From Archegozetes longisetosus (lineage: Eukaryota; Arthropoda; Arachnida; Sarcoptiformes; Trhypochthoniidae), in NCBI GenBank assembly GCA_018873245.2, contig JAEMBT020000009.1, positions 2,638,001-2,702,000 on the forward strand: 64,000 nt of DNA, given 5' to 3'. The position numbers and the translations under genes were made by a program. The notes beneath the pieces are model-generated. The model worked only from the letters and a program-made list of their open reading frames with translations. It did not search any database and was not told where the DNA came from. Positions 60,041 to 64,000 of the stretch are shown piece by piece (position 1 is the stretch's first letter; each line of letters starts with the position of its first letter).

Positions 60041-60745
60041 TTAGCTATTAATCAGACTTAAAGTAGGACCTGCAAGTCTATTTGAATTTTCAAGTATGCT
60101 AAAACCCAAACTTGAAGAGCTCTGAGTTTTAGATATTCCTTGATCAATACCATAACGAATTGAGGGTTGAATTTGAATTCTCTCTTTTAGCGCATTGATT
60201 TCACTGCTTTGTGCTGAGAGTATCGTTTGCAAATCGTTGACCATCTCTTCATATTCTAATATTCTTTTACTCATTCTATCGTTTTCTTCTTTCAAACTTT
60301 CGTTAACAACTTTCAAATATGAAATACAGTCATGATTAATAGCTTGACTTGCAAGCATTGAAGCTCCACATCCTTTCTCGCACTCACAATTAAGGACAGA
60401 ATTGTATTTGCACTTATTTTGATGAATAATCAAGTCTTCAATTTTACAAACATTTTTACATCCATTTGACTCGAACTCACATTTGAGCTCAAGTTTAGAA
60501 TAAAAGTTACGAAAAAATCTTGAGGGTTCACATAACATGGAACTAGTTAAAGGCTTTCTGTCGACAGGACACGAGCATTCCTTTTGAAGCCATTCATTAA
60601 TACATGACTTACAGAACGCATGTTCGCATTTAGAAACTACTGGATCTTCAATAACATCGTGACATATAGAGCATCGAAACTCTTCATCGACTTTATTTAT
60701 AAAGCGATTTTCATCAAAACCCATTTTAATACTAGAGTCGATCAA
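60041..60745 (-). CDS. RING/TRAF-type E3 ubiquitin ligase, NRDP1 (RNF41)-like (234 aa)
   Basis: Single exon. A C3HC4 RING (about residues 25-63: C-S-I-C, C-E-H-A-F-C, C-I-N-E-W, C-P-V-D) recruits E2 enzymes; it is followed by a TRAF/SIAH-like zinc region (about 85-145: C-E-F-x-x-x-G-C, H-Q-x-x-C and an H-D-C) and a coiled coil (about 147-195). The order RING, TRAF-like zinc finger, coiled coil matches NRDP1. The NRDP1 C-terminal substrate-binding domain is absent, so the protein is shorter than the family norm. The second Met (residue 8, M-G-F-D-E-N-R-F) aligns better with NRDP1 and may be the true start. Confidence 0.85.
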   Translation of the reverse strand: MIDSSIKMGFDENRFINKVDEEFRCSICHDVIEDPVVSKCEHAFCKSCINEWLQKECSCPVDRKPLTSSMLCEPSRFFRNFYSKLELKCEFESNGCKNVCKIEDLIIHQNKCKYNSVLNCECEKGCGASMLASQAINHDCISYLKVVNESLKEENDRMSKRILEYEEMVNDLQTILSAQSSEINALKERIQIQPSIRYGIDQGISKTQSSSSLGFSILENSNRLAGPTLSLINS

Positions 60746-61824
60746 TTCATACTTTCCTACACCAACAGAAATAATGAGTAACCTTTACTCTTAGTATTGT
60801 GTTCAATATCTAGAAAAATAATTGTTTCTATAGCTATGAGATAAGAAAATGACTTTTTATGGGTGAGCTTTCCAGAGCTCTCATGTTTTTCAATATCTCT
60901 GATAAACCTGATAGGAACAAGACAATACTAGGCTACAATCGATTTTCATTTTATCAAACTTTAACAATTAAATACCACTTTTATATAAATTAATTTGGAC
61001 AAGATACTCGCATGGGTATAATTTTATTTTTAAAATTTGTTGAAGCATCCAACTTTTAATGAAAAGTTGAACTTTAGTTGTGGTATCTATAAAATATGCA
61101 GAATATATCAGAATAGTATTCGTACATATTGGTATCTATTAATGAATGAATAAATGAGGGGTATCTTTCAAAACAATTTCTTATCAAATTTCGATTCTTT
61201 GAAGACAAATAATTAATTTTAAATGAGTTATTAACTTTATAATAAAGCAAACTGAAAACTCGTCAAATGATCAGTAGGTCATTACCTCAGTTGGGCTGTA
61301 CAAAGAAAGTTTATCGAGAAACTTTCTAGAAAATTTCTAAAAACTTTCTCTTCAAAAATCAAGAAATTTTCCCTTCATGAACCTCTTATTAGGTAATATG
61401 AATCTCAAAAAAGGCTTAACTATATATATTCGAATGATATCAGAGGTGAAATCTCATTCTATAATGACTTTTTAAACTTTTGAAGTAGAGGTTACACTTT
61501 CATTTCTTTACAAAAACAAATTGGCCACCCTTTACTATTAAATGTTATTCAATCATTAATTGACTTCTCTTCGATCGATAAATTGACAATCATTCGACTT
61601 CTCTAACTTACATTTCATGATTACTTTAAAGATTGGCATGATTACTGAATGGCAAACAAGAAATTTTGGCCAAGATTTTGTTCATTTTATTATACGTCTG
61701 CAAAAACTCAGAAAAAATTGACCTCATTTAAAATGGTCAACTTATAAATAAGGACTAAATAAAAGTTCAAATTCAGTAGCTGCTAAACTTATATAAATAT
61801 TTCATATTTGAGAAAACACTGGTT
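60746..61824. other. Intergenic with a MITE fragment
   Basis: No gene. See the fragment at 61,300-61,415. Confidence 0.4.
61300..61415. mobile_element. Truncated relative of the receptor-intron hAT MITE
   Basis: Shares AAAGAAAGTTT..CGAGAAA..TTTCTAGAAAATTTC and ..ATGAACCTC with one arm of the MITE at 18,956-19,460; only one end is visible. Confidence 0.55.
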
Positions 61825-63370
61825 TCACGTGATACAACTATTTTTCTCATGGATTTTAAAATGTTTACGAAAATTTGCGTTATCTACACATCTATACTGA
61901 CAACCGGGCCAGTGACAGACATATCTCTTGTCATTCTTGTGTCTTCTTAGATGTAATCTCAAACTTTGCGTTGACTTGAATTTTTTGCCACATTCGGGCC
62001 AATCGCAGCAGAATTTGAGTTCTTGAGAATGAGTAACATTTCTATGCGTTCGCAAACCACTCGGTCTTCTAGTGGTATATTCACATCCGGGCCAATCACA
62101 TGATAGAATCGGGGCTTCGTCGGTATGCATATGTAGAATATGCTTTTTTAGATAACCTTCTGTTTTGAAGGCAGATTTACACCCATTAAATTCACATTTA
62201 ATTAGAGGGCGCATTGCTTGGTGAGTTAATAAGTGAGCCTTCAACTGATGTTCAATTTTAAACTTTTTAAGACATCCCTCAAAAGTACAGCTAAAGGGCC
62301 GCTCATTTGAGTGTTTGATTTTGTGATATCTTATATCTGTTTGAGTTCTAGCCCTAAACCCACAGTTGGGATAATCACAAGTGAATGGCTTTTCATAGTT
62401 TGTATGTCTAATCATATGAGTATTCAAATCACTGCTAGTTTTAAACTTTTTGCCACAGTTCAAAAAATTGCATTCAATAGTCTTTTCTGTGCAGTGCATG
62501 AATTTTATGTGACTTTTCAAATGTCTTTTACCAACAAATGCTTTTCCACACCCACCGAACAAGCACTTGAACGGTGTCTTTCCGATATGTCTGTTCTTGT
62601 GTCCCAATAGTTTCTCCTTATCTAATGTCTTATAATCGCATCCAATGAAATCGCAGTAATAATAGTTTTCAAAAGTGTGCACTTTTTTTACGTGTTCGTT
62701 AAGTTTTCCGCGATTTATAAACGCTTTATTGCACTCACTATAAGAGCATTTGTAAGGTTTTGGTTCCCTATGTCCGTATTTATGCACTAAATATCGATCT
62801 CTTCGCGGTGTCTTAAAATCACATCCAATGAAATCGCATTGAAAAAACTTTCCAACTCTTACAATATTACTCTCAGAACTATCGCTTTCGAGATTAATCA
62901 AACATTTATTTTCCGTATCTGTTGAGATAATTGACTCTTCATTGAAATGATAACTCAATTGTTTATTTATTGAATTTGTATCACAAATGCTTTTATTTAT
63001 TATTGCTTTGTCTTCAGATGTCTTATCACTGCTATTACTTGTGACTGAACTTTTGTTATTTTCCAATATTTTCTTTATATTTCTTTTGATTTGTTGGTCT
63101 ATAGAAATAACTTCTTTTTGTTCAAAAACTTGTTTGTATTCATCCTCTAATTGTTGTAATATTTGAATGTCTTCTGAAACAAATTGTGATTCAAATCGAT
63201 CCCAAATATTATCCAAAAAAAGACTTGAATTTTTGCAAAACTTGTAAACACTTATTCGCAAACAATAAGTCTTTCTTAAGTGTTTTATTTTCTTCACTTA
63301 TTTCATCAAAAATATCGTTTATTCTAATTGTTGACACTTTACCACTAGTTGTCTCACTATTTGTAATCAT
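61825..63370 (-). CDS. C2H2 zinc-finger protein ZnF5 (eleven fingers), one frameshift in a T7 run
   Basis: Putative nuclear DNA-binding protein, intronless over the visible CDS. From the ATG at 63,370 the leader I-R-I-N-D-I-F-D-E-I-S-E-E-N and L-L-F-A-N-K-C-L matches ZnF4. After K-F-K-S-F the frame shifts by one base at seven T's (A7 at 63,215-63,221 on the plus strand); six T's would give a continuous 514-residue protein. Eleven fingers follow (about residue 175 to the end), several with C-D-F-I-G-C or C-D-W-P-x-C knuckles. The last two fingers are nearly repeated in ZnF6. Probably a functional gene with a homopolymer error, but a real null cannot be excluded. Confidence 0.82.
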
Positions 63371-63754
63371 TTTGATTAGTTTTAACTTTGAATTAAAGTT
63401 ATTTACAATAAGATACCAAAACACTGTTAAACTTCAACACTTCAAAACACAAATAAATATTAGGGGTTTTTGTTATAATACTTAAACTGATTCTATACCC
63501 AATACTGCTCAAAGTTTTCGCTTCACAGCAACACCAGAGTTCAAGAAACCAATTCATTAAATGTTTACTATATTCAAAGTTATTTTAGAAAATTCAGTTA
63601 TTGAAGAAATGTTAAAGTTTTGAAACTTTAAATCTAAATACGAGAAAAATAAGTGAAAGAAATGAAATATGTTTGATACAATAAAAAACTATAACTTTAT
63701 TCAAATGAAAACAAGAGTACAAAAAAGTTTATTTTTATGGAAGTTCAAATGAAG
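63371..63754. other. Spacer between ZnF5 and ZnF6, no gene seen
   Basis: AT-rich. The 63,371-63,424 stretch is in frame with ZnF5 and holds a second, less likely ATG at 63,424. Confidence 0.4.
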
Positions 63755-64000
63755 TCATGATATATTAATTGAAGAATTTTTCTCATGGATCTTAATATGT
63801 TTTCTTATGTTTCCAGAATCAACACATCTATACTGACATCCCGGCCAATGACAGGCATATCTCTTATCATTTTTATGAATTCTTAAATGCAATTTCAAGT
63901 AGCGATCGGTTTTAAACTTTTTGCCACACTCTGGCCAGTCACAAGAAAAATTCAGTCCATCGGAATGAGTCGATTTATGTCTTTTCATACTTAGGGGTCT
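63755..64000 (-). CDS. C2H2 zinc-finger protein ZnF6, 3' end only
   Basis: Open to the window edge, so the 5' part is missing. It encodes the end of one finger (H-K-S-T-H) and two whole fingers (C-D-W-P-E-C-G-K-K-F and C-H-W-P-G-C-Q-Y-R-C), ending E-K-N-S-S-I-N-I-S-stop. Nearly the same tail as ZnF5, so a recent tandem duplicate on the same strand. Confidence 0.88.
   Translation of the reverse strand, partial: RPLSMKRHKSTHSDGLNFSCDWPECGKKFKTDRYLKLHLRIHKNDKRYACHWPGCQYRCVDSGNIRKHIKIHEKNSSINIS

Noticed and set aside
1-64000. CRISPR arrays, operons, ribosome-binding sites, tRNA and rRNA genes
   Set aside because: The window is nuclear eukaryotic DNA with spliced genes; no spacer-repeat arrays and no convincing tRNA A/B boxes or rRNA segments were seen.

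Overview
Eukaryotic, AT-rich arthropod DNA. Genes are split by very short GT-AG introns (mostly about 55-95 nt), and the window carries an arthropod-type gustatory receptor, an ionotropic receptor, expanded C2H2 zinc fingers and many Tc1/mariner, hAT and MITE copies. The compact introns, the lineage-expanded 'C-D-W-P-G-C' fingers and the small chemoreceptors suggest a mite (Acariformes, possibly oribatid), but that placement is inference. No prokaryotic features, tRNA or rRNA genes were recognised.

Layout. 0-1 kb: 3' end of a mitochondrial ornithine carrier (SLC25A15-like). 1.7-8.5 kb: four C2H2 zinc-finger genes (ZnF1-4); ZnF2 and ZnF3 are head to head. 11.7-12.9 kb: a PEK/eIF2-alpha-kinase-like pseudokinase. 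13-20 kb: an intact gustatory-receptor-like gene, decayed duplicates of its locus, a FLYWCH/Mutator-like element, a DD41D mariner and a hAT-type MITE inside a receptor intron. 20.9-29.4 kb: a Cys-rich mini-gene, a hAT transposase relic, an array of diverged tandem units and a 1.8 kb foldback element. 29.9-32.2 kb: an ionotropic receptor. 34.9 kb: a second Cys-rich gene, with an early stop. 36.6-40.2 kb: a large kinase of the same family as the pseudokinase, with its catalytic motifs intact. 41-56.3 kb: a large inverted segmental duplication (arms about 40,985-47,665 and 50,793-56,270). It carries two copies of a secreted protein with a dynein-light-chain (LC8)-like core and two copies of a caspase p20-like relic. 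Each arm holds its own Tc1/mariner insertions, and the opposite arm keeps the matching empty sites. 57-64 kb: a protein-L-isoaspartate methyltransferase gene with a frameshift, a RING/TRAF-type E3 gene, and two more zinc-finger genes (ZnF5, and ZnF6 cut by the window end).

Together the window shows a zinc-finger cluster reaching both ends, lineage-specific receptors and kinases turning over by duplication, and dense DNA-transposon activity. Exon joins were derived by hand from splice sites, reading phase and conserved spacing. All multi-exon models sum to whole codons except the two genes with flagged frameshifts (methyltransferase and ZnF5).
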